A stretch of DNA of 5,926 bases, taken from NCBI GenBank assembly GCA_003241215.1, contig QFOL01000242.1:1-5926 (forward strand), written 5' to 3'. Below, piece after piece: positions 5,212 through 5,926 of the stretch; positions within the stretch are counted from its first letter, which is position 1; each line of letters begins with the position of its first letter. The DNA is from Agrobacterium fabrum (GTDB taxonomy: Bacteria > Pseudomonadota > Alphaproteobacteria > Rhizobiales > Rhizobiaceae). Both the position numbers and the translations under genes were made by a program. The notes under the pieces were generated by a model. It was not told the DNA's origin. It did no database searches and was given only the letters and a program-made list of their open reading frames with translations.

Positions 5212-5218
5212 GGGAGGA
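5212..5218 (+). promoter_or_regulatory. ugpB: Strong ribosome binding site that decides the ugpB start
   Basis: GGGAGGA ends 6 nt before the TTG at 5225, an ideal distance. The in-frame ATG at 5210 overlaps this site and lacks its own, so TTG is the better start and the site itself is not coding. Confidence 0.7.
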
Positions 5219-5224
5219 ATCACC

Positions 5225-5926
5225 TTGAAAAAACTCAGCTACCGCCTCGCGGCGGCTTCCGCGCTTTCGTTTTTTGTCACATCGAACGCATATGCTGTAA
5301 CTGAGATCCAGTGGTGGCACGCCATGACCGGTGCCAATAACGAGGTCGTGGATACGCTGGCGAAAGAATTCAACGACAGCCAGAAAGACTACAAGATCAC
5401 GCCCGTCTTCAAGGGCACCTATCCGGAAACGCTGAATGCCGGCATCGCGGCGTTCCGCGCCAAGCAGCCGCCGGCGATCATTCAGGTCTTCGATGCCGGT
5501 TCGGGCGTGATGATGGGGGCTGCCGGCGCCATCAAGCCGGTGGCGGACGTGCTGAAGGAAGGCGGCTATACCTTCAACAAGGATGAATATCTGGCCGGCA
5601 TTGTCGCCTATTATTCCAAGCCTGACGGCACCATGCTGTCCTTCCCCTATAATTCGTCCTCGCCGATCCTCTATTACAACAAGGACGTCTTCCAGAAGGC
5701 CGGCCTCGATGCCGCCAACCCGCCGAAGACCTGGCCGGAAGTTTTCGAAGCCGCCAAGAAGATCAAGACCAGCGGTGCGGCCCAGTGCGGTTTCACCTCC
5801 ACCTGGCTCACCTGGATCCAGACCGAAAACTTCGCCGCCTGGAACAACGTCTCCTATGGCAGCAATGAAAACGGCCTTGGCAGCACGGATGTGAAGCTTG
5901 CGGTCAATGCACCGCTCTTCGTCGAG
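5225..5926 (+). CDS. ugpB: UgpB, sn-glycerol-3-phosphate ABC transporter substrate-binding protein (partial)
   Basis: Periplasmic receptor that captures sn-glycerol-3-phosphate (and, in the family, glycerophosphodiesters) for the UgpAEC importer. 234 residues are present of a family length near 435; the frame is open at the right edge. A signal peptide spans residues 1-24 (MKKLSYR, hydrophobic core, cleavage after AYA). The mature part follows E. coli UgpB closely as I remember it: VTEIQWWHAM, FKGTYPETLNAGIAAFRA, PAIIQVFDAGSGVMM, PYNSSSPILYYNKDVFQKAGLD, and WLTWIQTENFAAWN. E. coli has Glu where this protein has Asp in QVFDAG, near the ligand site. The start is TTG, chosen on the ribosome site. 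It is divergent from the second GTPase gene and has no Zur box of its own. The remaining ugp genes would be expected to the right. Confidence 0.95.
   Translation, partial: MKKLSYRLAAASALSFFVTSNAYAVTEIQWWHAMTGANNEVVDTLAKEFNDSQKDYKITPVFKGTYPETLNAGIAAFRAKQPPAIIQVFDAGSGVMMGAAGAIKPVADVLKEGGYTFNKDEYLAGIVAYYSKPDGTMLSFPYNSSSPILYYNKDVFQKAGLDAANPPKTWPEVFEAAKKIKTSGAAQCGFTSTWLTWIQTENFAAWNNVSYGSNENGLGSTDVKLAVNAPLFVE

Noticed and set aside
1..5926. CRISPR arrays, tRNA or rRNA genes, insertion sequences, toxin-antitoxin or phage genes
   Set aside because: No regularly spaced repeat array, no tRNA-like cloverleaf noticed, and no transposase, integrase or phage-like protein in any frame I examined.

Overview
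The GC-rich coding sequence, the rhizobial-type palindromic repeats and the gene content point to an alphaproteobacterium of the Rhizobiaceae, most likely Agrobacterium. From memory, the order (Zur-controlled zinc ABC operon, divergent yciC, then ugpB) matches a linear-chromosome locus of A. tumefaciens/fabrum where Zur is reported to control troCBA and yciC. That identification is recall and was not tested by a search.

Layout. Positions 1-1591 (minus strand) hold two genes of a metal (zinc) ABC importer: an ATPase with a His-rich tail, and an ABC-3 family permease that overlaps it by 8 bp and runs off the left edge. Positions 1592-2020 are a divergent control region with three Zur-type operators, two recognisable promoters, a pair of inverted palindromic repeats, and a yciC leader that can fold into two hairpins. 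Positions 2021-3226 (plus) encode YciC/ZigA, a COG0523 GTPase. Positions 3227-3478 are a convergent intergenic stretch with two rhizobial hairpin repeats. Positions 3479-4887 (minus) hold a second COG0523/CobW GTPase followed by a 91-residue protein that overlaps it by an ATGA junction; a fourth Zur-type operator sits just upstream of this pair. Positions 4888-5224 are a second divergent control region. From 5225 (plus) begins ugpB, the glycerol-3-phosphate binding protein, cut by the right edge.

How it works together. Four near-identical 14-bp operators (AATGTTATTACATT and close variants) lie on the promoters of three transcription units: the importer, yciC, and the second GTPase with its small partner. 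The simplest reading is a zinc-starvation island: when zinc falls, Zur leaves the operators, the importer brings zinc in, and two GTP-dependent metallochaperones distribute it. ugpB has no such operator and appears to belong to a separate phosphorus/glycerol-phosphate uptake operon.

Most worth a second look: the small Cys/His protein coupled to the second GTPase, the missing guanine-specificity Asp in YciC (NKIG in place of NKxD), the shared operator/-10 geometry at two of the promoters, and the structured yciC leader.
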